Source: a virus
Reading direction: 5' to 3' (one strand)
IMG/VR virus record: IMGVR_UViG_3300020419_000026
Coordinates: 1 to 45,736 of that record
Length of the DNA: 45,736 nt
Shown one piece after another: positions 36,837-42,143 of the stretch. How positions within the stretch are numbered: position 1 is the stretch's first letter; the number at the start of each line of letters is the position of its first letter. The position numbers and the translations under genes are program-made. The notes under the pieces were generated by a model, which saw nothing but the letters and a program-made list of their open reading frames with translations, had not been told where the DNA came from and did no database searches.

Positions 36837-36858
36837 GTGCCAGTTTAATAAGTGGCAC
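36837..36858. repeat. Boundary palindrome, copy 3
   Basis: GTGCCAGTTT..TAAGTGGCAC, 22 bp. It lies at the edge of the gap that holds the plus-strand promoters. Confidence 0.75.
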
Positions 36859-36877
36859 ACACCGTGCTATTAAGTGG

Positions 36878-36906
36878 TTGACAAGTGCGCTCCGATGCCC
36901 TATAAT
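36878..36906 (+). promoter_or_regulatory. Consensus sigma70 promoter P1 on the plus strand
   Basis: TTGACA (36878-36883), a 17-bp spacer and TATAAT (36901-36906), both boxes perfect. It points right, opposite to every gene in the window, and no plausible open frame follows. Confidence 0.8.
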
Positions 36907-37006
36907 TGGACCATAAGAGATTCGGGGTAGGATCTATAAACTTTTCGACACTGATGCTGCTTCGCAATAATTGTATCAGAATGTTACATAATCCCGCTAA
37001 CATACA

Positions 37007-37023
37007 TTGACAGGTCCTGTCAA
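37007..37023. repeat. 17-bp perfect palindrome
   Basis: TTGACAGG T CCTGTCAA, perfect dyad with a single central base. Its outer arms are TTGACA boxes facing both ways, but neither has a -10 box at the right distance. It lies about 40 bp before P2 and looks like a protein-binding site. Confidence 0.65.
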
Positions 37024-37031
37024 GTCCTGTT

Positions 37032-37053
37032 GTGCCAGTGCATAAGGTGGCAC
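37032..37053. repeat. Boundary palindrome, copy 4 (no minus-strand promoter)
   Basis: GTGCCAGTGC..AAGGTGGCAC, 22 bp. This is the only copy followed by a plus-strand rather than a minus-strand promoter. Confidence 0.65.
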
Positions 37054-37061
37054 AGTACTGG

Positions 37062-37090
37062 TTGACTTTCTGAGGTTTTTGTGTTATAAT
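37062..37090 (+). promoter_or_regulatory. Consensus-like sigma70 promoter P2 on the plus strand
   Basis: TTGACT (37062-37067), 17 bp, TATAAT (37085-37090). It reads into the AT-rich stretch and the TTTTCCACA boxes. Confidence 0.75.
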
Positions 37091-37249
37091 GCTCGCCTAG
37101 ATGTCTATAAGATCTCCCATTAATTCGCTTCATTTAAGCATAAAACATTCAAAGAGATAATAAACACTTATATGTTTAATTAACCTTTTTTAAATGTTAC
37201 TTAAATATGCAATAGTTTTCCACAAGTTGTTAATTAATCTGTGGAAAAC
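37091..37249. other. Candidate replication origin: AT-rich stretch plus inverted DnaA-type boxes
   Basis: Downstream of P2 lies about 120 bp of markedly AT-rich DNA without a gene (for example TTTAATTAACC, TTAAATGTTACTTAAATATG). It ends in two TTTTCCACA boxes facing each other. A promoter reading into an unwinding element is the layout of T4 origins, and TTTTCCACA is the DnaA-box consensus of cyanobacteria. The right box lies in the last codons of the 37234 gene. The combination is seen in the sequence. Origin function is inferred. Confidence 0.4.
37215..37249. repeat. Inverted pair of TTTTCCACA boxes
   Basis: GTTTTCCACA (37215-37224) and TGTGGAAAAC (37240-37249) form a perfect 10-bp inverted repeat around 15 bases that include TTAATTAA. 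It could instead act as a transcript-end hairpin for the 37234 gene, though no U tract follows. Confidence 0.75.
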
Positions 37250-37449
37250 CTGTTCTTATTGCTTCTCTGAAGCACCTCTATCTTATTCTGAATTTGCTTT
37301 AGTTTAGCGTAGATACTTCCGCTTGCTTCATTAACATTTAGATCATCATATTCTTTAAGGTTAGTTAACACTAATAACTTAATTAATGATAACTCCGAAG
37401 CACTAAACTCCGAGAGATATAACGACTCTAAGTTATACTTAAGGGTCAT
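37234..37449 (-). CDS. Small hypothetical protein
   Basis: A 71-residue protein MTLKYNLESLYLSEFSASEL ... EVLQRSNKNRFSTD, helical, with a C-terminal coiled-coil-like stretch (AKLKQIQNKIEVLQRS). Its ATG overlaps the upstream 44-residue gene by 11 bp. The final codons RFSTD-stop lie in the TTTTCCACA box. The 'SASELSLIKLL' segment follows the region's LTxxE helix pattern. Function is unknown. Confidence 0.65.
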   Translation of the reverse strand: MTLKYNLESLYLSEFSASELSLIKLLVLTNLKEYDDLNVNEASGSIYAKLKQIQNKIEVLQRSNKNRFSTD

Positions 37450-37573
37450 ATGTTCCTTCAGTTTCTATATCTGAGTATTCATAATAATCAAAGTCATTTG
37501 CTTCACTCTCATCACTTAATCGCCTTATGAACGCTTCACTAGACTCACATACAGTTTGCTTTACTTTGTCCAT
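37439..37573 (-). CDS. Small acidic peptide
   Basis: A 44-residue protein MDKVKQTVCESSEAFIRRLS ... DYYEYSDIETEGTYDP, strongly acidic in its second half. It overlaps the upstream stop by one base (TGATG), has an AAGGAGG ribosome site, and overlaps the downstream start by 11 bp, so it is firmly embedded in an operon despite its size. Not recognised. Confidence 0.6.
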   Translation of the reverse strand: MDKVKQTVCESSEAFIRRLSDESEANDFDYYEYSDIETEGTYDP

Positions 37574-37788
37574 CAGATTGCCTCCTTAGTGCTACACTTA
37601 GTGTTGGCAATCTCTCCCAGATTCTCTACATATAACGACTTAACTCTCTCTCCATTCTTATCATTTAACTCTAGCAGTTTGTTCCAATTCCAGTTACTTG
37701 GCGTATTACAGTTAGTGTTATCAACTGTAAAATCTATTGTTACACGATAACGTGCTACTTTTGTGCTTGATTGTAATTGAGAGTCCAT
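37573..37788 (-). CDS. Small hypothetical protein with a PSNWNW segment
   Basis: A 71-residue protein MDSQLQSSTKVARYRVTIDF ... TPSNWNWNKLLEL ... STKEAI. A beta hairpin (ARYRVTIDFTVDN) precedes a Trp-rich segment. I choose ATG 37788 because an earlier in-frame start would lie at the transcription start of the promoter at 37815-37843. It is the first gene of a three-gene operon. Function is unknown. Confidence 0.65.
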   Translation of the reverse strand: MDSQLQSSTKVARYRVTIDFTVDNTNCNTPSNWNWNKLLELNDKNGERVKSLYVENLGEIANTKCSTKEAI

Positions 37789-37814
37789 AAGATTGAGGCG
37801 GTGGATTACATTTA

Positions 37815-37843
37815 ATTCTAACAGATATTGCACTAAATGTCAA
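37815..37843 (-). promoter_or_regulatory. Sigma70-type promoter without the boundary palindrome
   Basis: TTGACA (37838-37843), 17 bp, TAGAAT (37815-37820), minus strand. Unlike most promoters of this region it has a consensus -35 box and lacks the palindrome and the CAAACAAA leader. Confidence 0.7.
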
Positions 37844-38036
37844 CAACTACACGATATTTCTTTCTTATGTTGTTATTTAGTGGGGAAACTTACCACGCTT
37901 ATGTGAAGCGAATAGCAGTATTATACTTCTAAAAAAAAATCTTTTCGCCTCAAAGTGACTAGGATAATGTAAGACTAATAAAGACGAATTACTCTCCTTA
38001 TATGTTAGATAGACGATTAATCACTCATTAAAACTG
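37844..38036. other. Gap between operons
   Basis: About 190 bp without a gene. It holds a nine-A run (T run on the minus strand) preceded on that strand by a weak CTTT/AAAG stem, a possible terminator for the 38037 operon, and a CTAAATA late-promoter match at 37874-37880 of doubtful meaning. I see nothing else in it. Confidence 0.4.
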
Positions 38037-38300
38037 TCAACTAAAGTTCAAAGATTTAATCTCATAGTCATAATTAGATTCTGATACTTTACCACTATTT
38101 GAAGCAATAGTATCGTCTAATACATTGACTAGACTCTCATCTATAGCAATGAGTTCTGTAACATACTCATCTTCAAAAGCGCCTCCGTTATCCTCAAATA
38201 AAGCACGCTTTTCTTCAATAGCAAGTTCTCTCAAAATTTGCACTTGATAAAATGTTAGGTTAACATTTACTGTTACATCACTAATTTTTGAAGTGTTCAT
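38037..38300 (-). CDS. Small acidic hypothetical protein, LTxxQ type
   Basis: An 87-residue protein MNTSKISDVTVNVNLTFYQV ... DYEIKSLNFS. A strand (VTVNVNLT) leads into a helix (YQVQILRELAIEEKRALFED) and an acidic second half. It is the last gene of an operon with the 45- and 72-residue genes and starts two bases after the 45-residue gene stop. Function is unknown. Confidence 0.7.
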   Translation of the reverse strand: MNTSKISDVTVNVNLTFYQVQILRELAIEEKRALFEDNGGAFEDEYVTELIAIDESLVNVLDDTIASNSGKVSESNYDYEIKSLNFS

Positions 38301-38302
38301 GA

Positions 38303-38440
38303 TTAATTCCTCTTTTTGTTGTTTTTGTGATCTCTTACCATTTTATTAAACTTGCGTGACTCACTCGGACTCATACCGCAAAAATAGTTTAATAGATTGC
38401 CTTCATATCTGTCAGCAAGGTCAAATAACTCTTTATCCAT
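38303..38440 (-). CDS. Small hypothetical protein
   Basis: A 45-residue protein MDKELFDLADRYEGNLLNYF followed by a basic end (MSPSESRKFNKMVRDHKNNK). TAATG coupling to the upstream gene and tight packing to the downstream gene support it. The 'GMSPSESRKFNKMV' segment resembles a short helix-turn-helix-like pair, but this is weak. Confidence 0.6.
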   Translation of the reverse strand: MDKELFDLADRYEGNLLNYFCGMSPSESRKFNKMVRDHKNNKKRN

Positions 38441-38658
38441 TATAGACACTCACTAGGCGGTAAACCTATAGATGCTATAGCATTGTCAAGTGCATCAAAG
38501 TCAAGTTCTGGATCATCAAAATCAACTCCAGCAGCGTGGTCAACTCCCCATTCTGCAACTTCAAAAACGAAATCTTCAAAGTTCTTGCATACCCATGCAA
38601 CATTTTCAAAGTTCTCAACTTCTTTTATTCTTGTTATTAGTCTGTCTGTTTTAGTCAT
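38440..38658 (-). CDS. Small very acidic protein
   Basis: A 72-residue protein MTKTDRLITRIKEVENFENV ... IASIGLPPSECL with a run VDFDDPELDFDALDNA. The charge suggests a DNA-mimic-like or protein-binding surface, but no family is recognised. It is the first gene of the operon and has a GGAG ribosome site. Confidence 0.65.
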   Translation of the reverse strand: MTKTDRLITRIKEVENFENVAWVCKNFEDFVFEVAEWGVDHAAGVDFDDPELDFDALDNAIASIGLPPSECL

Positions 38659-38686
38659 TTAAAACTCCTTTGTTTGTTATACTACT

Positions 38687-38692
38687 ATTATA
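38687..38692 (-). promoter_or_regulatory. Boundary-cassette promoter, CACTGCCC subtype
   Basis: TATAAT preceded by CACTGCCC, minus strand. No good -35 box is present. Leader TATAACAAACAAAGGAG leads to ATG 38658. Confidence 0.6.
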
Positions 38693-38711
38693 GGGCAGTG
38701 AGATCAAAAAT

Positions 38712-39053
38712 CTACACTGCTTGTGCCACTTTTATTACTGGCACATCATCTATTGACACTCCGCACCCTAGTATGTTAGAAAAAATAACGTCATCTAAAA
38801 CTTTTTTCAATCTAGTTGCCTTCTTACTGTTAACAACATAGGTTAAAAATTCTTCCATTAAGAAATTAGTTTCATTACTGGTAGCATCATCTAAAAAGTC
38901 ATTTTGATAAACAACTTCTGCAAATTTCTCTCCATTAACTGTTAGAATAGTTTGCCTTGAGTTAATTGCCTTTATCTCAATATCATTCATTTTAAGATAT
39001 TTTCTTTGATTAAGAGCATCAACTATTTTCTTTTCTGTTTTGTACATAAACAT
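38712..39053 (-). CDS. Small hypothetical protein ending in palindrome-encoded residues
   Basis: A 113-residue protein MFMYKTEKKIVDALNQRKYL ... VPVIKVAQAV. The core has a strand pair (IEIKAINSRQTILTVNGEKF) and helices. The last residues (VPVIKVAQAV) are encoded by the boundary palindrome. It is coupled to the upstream 83-residue gene by TAATG. Function is unknown. Confidence 0.7.
   Translation of the reverse strand: MFMYKTEKKIVDALNQRKYLKMNDIEIKAINSRQTILTVNGEKFAEVVYQNDFLDDATSNETNFLMEEFLTYVVNSKKATRLKKVLDDVIFSNILGCGVSIDDVPVIKVAQAV
38723..38744. repeat. Boundary palindrome, copy 5 (within coding sequence)
   Basis: GTGCCACTTT..TACTGGCAC. It encodes residues VPVIKVA at the C-terminus of the 38712 gene. 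Confidence 0.75.
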
Positions 39054-39304
39054 TATACCGCCTCCAGATCACTTAAATATGCTTCAACTGTCATTATTTC
39101 ATAGTCAGTTATGTAAGTTTTGACTACAGCATAGTTACTGCTTCTATCCAACATAACCACACTGCCTTCTAGATCATCATGTATTTTGGACTTGACGTTA
39201 GTTCCAAGTTTGATGACTTTTTTCTTTTCTAACTCTTCACACTTGTTCATTAAGTCTCTTAACTTTTGAACATCACTATTAAATTGTTCAGTAGAATAAG
39301 GCAT
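39053..39304 (-). CDS. Small hypothetical protein, helix plus SH3-like strands
   Basis: An 83-residue protein. Residues 1-30 form a charged helix (FNSDVQKLRDLMNKCEELEK), then 'KVIKLGTNVKSKIHDDLEG' and 'VVMLDRSSNYAVVKTYITD' form a small barrel-like run of strands. It starts on an A-rich leader (AACAAACAACT) with no ribosome site. Function is unknown. Confidence 0.7.
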   Translation of the reverse strand: MPYSTEQFNSDVQKLRDLMNKCEELEKKKVIKLGTNVKSKIHDDLEGSVVMLDRSSNYAVVKTYITDYEIMTVEAYLSDLEAV

Positions 39305-39327
39305 AGTTGTTTGTTTGTTATACTACT

Positions 39328-39355
39328 ATTATAGTAGCGTGGATATGAAATTCAA
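39328..39355 (-). promoter_or_regulatory. Boundary-cassette promoter, CACGCTAC subtype
   Basis: TTGAAT (39350-39355), 16 bp, TATAAT (39328-39333). The -10 box sits in CTACTATAATAGTAG, a perfect odd palindrome. Confidence 0.75.
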
Positions 39356-39363
39356 GTGGCAGT

Positions 39364-39384
39364 GTGCCACTTTATAAAGTGTCC
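39364..39384. repeat. Boundary palindrome, copy 6
   Basis: GTGCCACTTTATAAAGTGTC, nearly perfect. It ends at the stop of the 39384 gene. Confidence 0.8.
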
Positions 39385-39584
39385 TAGTGTGACTTGTGTT
39401 TCATTAACTCGCCTGTTAGAGTATCTCTTACAAGTGAATATGCAACTTGATAATCTCTAGATACATCACAACAGTACTGAACAGCGCCATCTAGGTCATC
39501 AGTATAAACGTGAGTAATACCTAGATCATGAGATTCTGTTTCTATCTCATATCTGAACTGGTCAGTAGGATTAACGTAAGTCAT
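39384..39584 (-). CDS. Small acidic hypothetical protein
   Basis: A 66-residue protein MTYVNPTDQFRYEIETESHD ... LTGELMKHKSH. A strand, helix, strand layout with DDLDGAVQYCCDV is reminiscent of small phage proteins in which a helix follows a D-L-D-x-A motif. Single-gene unit with its own promoter. The ribosome site is weak. Function is unknown. Confidence 0.65.
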   Translation of the reverse strand: MTYVNPTDQFRYEIETESHDLGITHVYTDDLDGAVQYCCDVSRDYQVAYSLVRDTLTGELMKHKSH

Positions 39585-39609
39585 AGTGCCTTTGAATGTC
39601 TATATTACT

Positions 39610-39615
39610 ATTATA
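39610..39615 (-). promoter_or_regulatory. Boundary-cassette promoter, weak -35
   Basis: TATAATAGTAATATAGACA on the minus strand, leading to ATG 39584. A GGACTA..TAGTCC hairpin, which overlaps the upstream stop codon, occupies the -35 region. Confidence 0.55.
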
Positions 39616-39625
39616 GTGGATAGGA

Positions 39626-39907
39626 CTAGAATTTAGTCCTTGCTTGTGCCACTTTGTCAACTGCCATACGACTCATAAACTGAGCAGGTCTTTTTGTATT
39701 GATAGTTACAGCAAAGTTATGTTCCAATAGTTCATCAATTTCCTCCGCCATATCATATACATTCATAGGTGCTTTTTCGATAGTCTTACCTTTATATGTT
39801 AAAACTCTTAGTCTAGCATTCTTACTGACTTCAGTACCAGTACTGGTAAAATACTTAACCTCGAAATAGTCAACTCTTAAATTTTCTGATTCAGATAAAA
39901 ATTGCAT
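39626..39907 (-). CDS. Small hypothetical protein ending in palindrome-encoded residues
   Basis: A 93-residue protein MQFLSESENLRVDYFEVKYF ... MAVDKVAQARTKF. Strands (VDYFEVKYFTSTGTE, then ARLRVLTYKGKTI) precede two helices. The C-terminal DKVAQA is read from the boundary palindrome, just as KVAQA is in the unrelated 38712 product. It starts with a GGGAATT ribosome region after the A-rich leader. Function is unknown. Confidence 0.7.
   Translation of the reverse strand: MQFLSESENLRVDYFEVKYFTSTGTEVSKNARLRVLTYKGKTIEKAPMNVYDMAEEIDELLEHNFAVTINTKRPAQFMSRMAVDKVAQARTKF
39646..39666. repeat. Boundary palindrome, copy 7 (within coding sequence)
   Basis: GTGCCACTTTGTCAACTGCC, imperfect. It encodes VDKVA near the end of the 39626 gene. 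Confidence 0.65.
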
Positions 39908-39933
39908 AATTCCCTATGTTTGTTTATACTACC

Positions 39934-39961
39934 ATTATAGTAGCGTGAGATACGATTACCA
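39934..39961 (-). promoter_or_regulatory. Boundary-cassette promoter, CACGCTAC subtype
   Basis: Weak -35 TGGTAA (39956-39961), 16 bp, TATAAT (39934-39939), then the TATAAACAAACA leader to ATG 39907. Confidence 0.6.
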
Positions 39962-39970
39962 CTAAAAATA

Positions 39971-39990
39971 GACACTTTATAAAGTGGCAC
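39971..39990. repeat. Boundary palindrome, copy 8
   Basis: GACACTTTATAAAGTGGCAC, a perfect inner dyad ACTTTATAAAGT. It lies 18 bp downstream of the stop of the 40008 gene. Confidence 0.8.
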
Positions 39991-40007
39991 AGTTGTTGTT
40001 GCATCAT

Positions 40008-40217
40008 TTACCACTCCATGTTAGGTTGCTTTGCCTTGTTCTTTAGTATTTTTGTTTCTTCTTCATATCCAATAGCATTTACTCTATCTTTAAGTGACTT
40101 AATTTCTTTACACTCATAATATTCGCTAGTGCGGTAGTAATCTACCCTACTACCATAATAATCATCAAGAGCGCAAATAATGATACTTAGTTCATCTAAT
40201 GTTACATCTAATTTCAT
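40008..40217 (-). CDS. Small hypothetical protein, LTxxE type
   Basis: A 69-residue protein MKLDVTLDELSIIICALDDY ... KNKAKQPNMEW. The opening 'VTLDELSIIICALDDYY' is the clearest example of the shared N-terminal pattern of this region. Two helices follow. It is the last of a five-gene operon and is coupled by TAATG. Function is unknown. Confidence 0.7.
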   Translation of the reverse strand: MKLDVTLDELSIIICALDDYYGSRVDYYRTSEYYECKEIKSLKDRVNAIGYEEETKILKNKAKQPNMEW

Positions 40218-40381
40218 TAATCTGCCTCCTCTACTTCATAAATTTCATAGTCATCATCATCAAGAAATTGCCAATCTGTGTTACCATTAAGAGCAAGTAA
40301 TTCTGCTTCTTGACTATCTTCCGCTTCAATAAAAGCAACATAATTTGTTACTCTTGTAGCGGTAACTTTATATTCATTCAT
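40217..40381 (-). CDS. DpnD/PcfM-like small acidic protein
   Basis: A 54-residue protein MNEYKVTATRVTNYVAFIEA, then EDSQEAELLALNG and YEIYEVEEAD. The strand-turn-strand opening, an E-A-x-D-x-x-E-A helix start and a final acidic strand match the layout of DpnD/PcfM-like proteins of phages and plasmids. ATG 40381 is preferred over an upstream in-frame start because it makes an 8-bp overlap (ATGAATGA) with the preceding gene. Its close parallel is the 44756 product. Role unknown. Confidence 0.65.
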   Translation of the reverse strand: MNEYKVTATRVTNYVAFIEAEDSQEAELLALNGNTDWQFLDDDDYEIYEVEEAD

Positions 40382-40646
40382 GTATCCAATTCCCCTCTGA
40401 ATCGTAGTCGCCACCTGTAATGGACTCTAATCCATAAGGGTCAACATCATTAACAACTGATTGAATACCAGTATAGTCACGCCCCTGTAAACGATAGACT
40501 TCTTTTTGTTGTCTTAAATCCTGATCTAGTCGGTAGGATAGTTCACAATTAAGTGCCATGTATTTACTTTTTTCATCACTATTTTCTGCATAGTGGAATT
40601 GTAAACACTCTAACAAGTATTCAAGTTCTCTAATTGCAAAGTTCAT
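40374..40646 (-). CDS. Small hypothetical protein
   Basis: A 90-residue protein MNFAIRELEYLLECLQFHYA ... DSEGNWIHE, mainly helical. ATG 40646 has a GGAGG ribosome site 8 bp upstream, so I prefer it to an in-frame upstream start. It overlaps the upstream 42-residue gene by 17 bp and the downstream one by 8 bp. Function is unknown. Confidence 0.7.
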   Translation of the reverse strand: MNFAIRELEYLLECLQFHYAENSDEKSKYMALNCELSYRLDQDLRQQKEVYRLQGRDYTGIQSVVNDVDPYGLESITGGDYDSEGNWIHE

Positions 40647-40758
40647 AGTCACTGCCTCCATAAAATAATTGATAATACAAATCGTTTTTCAAATCGAAAA
40701 ACTCAAAATCGGATTCCTCATAAGACTTGAGCACCGCTTCATATACTTCTTGATTCAT
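40630..40758 (-). CDS. Small acidic peptide
   Basis: A 42-residue protein MNQEVYEAVLKSYEESDFEF ... YELCN. Its ATG forms an ATGA overlap with the upstream stop, and a GAGGAGG ribosome site precedes it inside the upstream gene. It is Tyr/Asp/Glu/Phe-rich. Not recognised. Confidence 0.6.
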   Translation of the reverse strand: MNQEVYEAVLKSYEESDFEFFDLKNDLYYQLFYGGSDYELCN

Positions 40759-40931
40759 GATAATGCCTCCTCGAGCAAGTCACTCATACAAGTGAGATCA
40801 ATAACATCACTTATTCCAAGTGAATTGTCATTATCAATAGCGAAGTCTAAAGCATTCTTTAGATCGGATACTCTACCACTATCAAAAGTAAGAGTGATTG
40901 AGTTAGTGTTTGGATTTCTTTTGAAATTCAT
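40755..40931 (-). CDS. Small hypothetical protein
   Basis: A 58-residue protein MNFKRNPNTNSITLTFDSGR ... LLEEALS. A strand pair is followed by two helices (VSDLKNALDFAIDND, then VIDLTCMSDLLEEAL). It is the first gene of the operon, starts on the CAAACAAAGTTAC leader without a ribosome site, and overlaps the next gene by ATGA. Function is unknown. Confidence 0.65.
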   Translation of the reverse strand: MNFKRNPNTNSITLTFDSGRVSDLKNALDFAIDNDNSLGISDVIDLTCMSDLLEEALS

Positions 40932-40954
40932 GTAACTTTGTTTGTTATACTACT

Positions 40955-40982
40955 ATTATAGTAGCATGAAATCCAATAACAA
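40955..40982 (-). promoter_or_regulatory. Boundary-cassette promoter, C(A)TGCTAC subtype
   Basis: TTGTTA (40977-40982), 16 bp, TATAAT (40955-40960) inside CTACTATAATAGTAG. Confidence 0.7.
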
Positions 40983-40990
40983 CCACTATT

Positions 40991-41012
40991 GTGCCACTTT
41001 GATAACTGGCAC
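40991..41012. repeat. Boundary palindrome, copy 9
   Basis: GTGCCACTTT..TAACTGGCAC, 22 bp. It begins three bases after the 41016 gene stop on the minus strand. Confidence 0.75.
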
Positions 41013-41015
41013 ACA

Positions 41016-41174
41016 CTAGGTTGACTTTTGTAAGTAAATCGCCATATACTCTTCTCTAGTGAGAGTTTCTTCTTGCTCTGTATCCATATTCAATACAACA
41101 TCATAGGGATAAAATCCATAATATTTGTAATGATCTCTTACATAGTCTTTAATCTGTTGTTCTCTAGTCATCAT
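41016..41174 (-). CDS. Small hypothetical protein
   Basis: A 52-residue protein MMTREQQIKDYVRDHYKYYG ... YMAIYLQKST. Starts at either of two adjacent ATGs; the first gives an ATGA overlap with the upstream stop. It has a Tyr-rich helix, then TREEYMAIYL. It is the last gene of a four-gene operon. Function is unknown. Confidence 0.6.
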   Translation of the reverse strand: MMTREQQIKDYVRDHYKYYGFYPYDVVLNMDTEQEETLTREEYMAIYLQKST

Positions 41175-41350
41175 AAACCGCCATCTAAATTTCTCATTTT
41201 TGTAATAATATCATGAGATATGTAATTTCTGATATTACTTTCATAAGGGTCAGATTTTAACTCTACTCTGCCTTTCATGGCAATATAAGTTGGTTCAAAT
41301 ACTTCATAGAGTTTATTAAACTCTTGATCGGTTAGTATTAAAGTTTTCAT
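41171..41350 (-). CDS. Small hypothetical protein, LTxxE type
   Basis: A 59-residue protein MKTLILTDQEFNKLYEVFEP ... KMRNLDGGL. The start 'LILTDQEFNKLYEVF' follows the shared N-terminal pattern. ATGA overlaps are seen at both ends. Function is unknown. Confidence 0.65.
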   Translation of the reverse strand: MKTLILTDQEFNKLYEVFEPTYIAMKGRVELKSDPYESNIRNYISHDIITKMRNLDGGL

Positions 41351-41475
41351 TGCGCTAAATCCTCGAATAGTTCTTCAGTTAGTCTAATTGCTTCCAATTC
41401 TGATAATTCTGGATTATCTTCTAATACTTGCTCATATAATGATTCAAGTATGATCTCATTCTGTAAACAACTCAT
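41347..41475 (-). CDS. Small acidic peptide
   Basis: A 42-residue protein MSCLQNEIILESLYEQVLED ... LTEELFEDLAQ, a single acidic helix pair. It is coupled upstream by TAATG and downstream by ATGA, with a GGGGAATTA ribosome region. Not recognised. Confidence 0.6.
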   Translation of the reverse strand: MSCLQNEIILESLYEQVLEDNPELSELEAIRLTEELFEDLAQ

Positions 41476-41666
41476 TAGTAATTCCCCTCTATAATATATT
41501 TTTGAGTCAAGACTTCCATTTCTTTTTGTAGGTCGCCTGCAAATGGTTTTACATCACTATGAATTGTTGCCCAAGCACGCTCCATAGCATTGTTAATCTG
41601 ATAACCTTTTAATACTACACCTAATTGGTGCATATTGTATGTTTGATTTGGAATAACTTTAGTCAT
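41475..41666 (-). CDS. Small hypothetical protein
   Basis: A 63-residue protein MTKVIPNQTYNMHQLGVVLK ... LTQKYIIEGNY. The sequence 'YNMHQLGVVLKGYQINNAME' suggests a compact helical domain. It is the first gene of its operon and starts on the pure AACAAACAAAC leader with no ribosome site. Function is unknown. Confidence 0.65.
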   Translation of the reverse strand: MTKVIPNQTYNMHQLGVVLKGYQINNAMERAWATIHSDVKPFAGDLQKEMEVLTQKYIIEGNY

Positions 41667-41689
41667 GTTTGTTTGTTTCTTATACTACT

Positions 41690-41717
41690 ATTATAGGGCA
41701 GTGAAACTGAATTTCAA
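41690..41717 (-). promoter_or_regulatory. Boundary-cassette promoter, CACTGCCC subtype
   Basis: TTGAAA (41712-41717), 16 bp, TATAAT (41690-41695). Confidence 0.75.
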
Positions 41718-41725
41718 CTACCCAT

Positions 41726-41747
41726 GTGCCAGTTTATTAACTGTCAC
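41726..41747. repeat. Boundary palindrome, copy 10 (spans a stop codon)
   Basis: GTGCCAGTTT..TAACTGTCAC, 22 bp. It contains the TAA stop of the 41737 gene. Confidence 0.75.
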
Positions 41748-41898
41748 AAGCACTATTGATAAACACGCCTCTGTTTGTTAATATGTCCTCTATCTTGAAT
41801 ATGATAGGGACGATTTTAGTAGCGTCCATTTCTTCATAGTCAGTTATGTAATCATCAAGGCAACTATGAATAGTTTTTAATTCTTCATTACTGAACAT
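41737..41898 (-). CDS. Small hypothetical protein, LTxxE type
   Basis: A 53-residue protein MFSNEELKTIHSCLDDYITD ... FINSACDS. The opening 'FSNEELKTIHSCLDDY' fits the shared N-terminal pattern. It overlaps the upstream 84-residue gene by 11 bp, and its stop lies in the boundary palindrome. Function is unknown. Confidence 0.65.
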   Translation of the reverse strand: MFSNEELKTIHSCLDDYITDYEEMDATKIVPIIFKIEDILTNRGVFINSACDS

Positions 41899-42142
41899 TC
41901 TCTATTACCTCATCAATAGTATCTGTAAAGTATTCATCAAAATACTCTTCGATCTCACACAATGCCTCATTAAATGTTAATGTGTCTATCCATTTTTGCA
42001 TATCATCAATAACATATCTAACTAAATCTTTAGTTGACATATTATCAACAATTCGATCAACATAGTACTCTTTAAGAGCAGCGAATTGCTTGTCAGTTAG
42101 TGCCTGTGCTTCTAACATTTTTTTTCCGTTTTGTTTTTGCAT
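41888..42142 (-). CDS. Small acidic hypothetical protein, LTxxQ type
   Basis: An 84-residue protein. The segment 'QALTDKQFAALKEYYVDRIV' has the shared pattern. Helices follow, and the end is very acidic (CEIEEYFDEYFTDTIDEVIE). ATG 42142 follows the upstream stop by one base. An in-frame ATG eight codons later (42118) is also possible. Function is unknown. Confidence 0.65.
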   Translation of the reverse strand: MQKQNGKKMLEAQALTDKQFAALKEYYVDRIVDNMSTKDLVRYVIDDMQKWIDTLTFNEALCEIEEYFDEYFTDTIDEVIENVQ

Positions 42143-42143
42143 T

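Larger units (their letters stand above)
36912..37060 (+). ncRNA. Possible structured RNA from P1
   Basis: The stretch after P1 has no coding potential but several stems: AGATTC/GGATCT at 36918-36935, CTGATGC/GTATCAG at 36951-36979 with an inner TGC/GCA hairpin, the 17-bp palindrome at 37007-37023, and the boundary palindrome at 37032-37053. It ends just before P2. No U-tract terminator is seen, so the 3' end is unknown. It could also be only a leader for origin-priming RNA. Confidence 0.3.

Noticed and set aside
37874-37880. CTAAATA as a late promoter
   Set aside because: It is a single short match in an AT-rich gap within the early-type region, with a better sigma70-type promoter closer to the gene.
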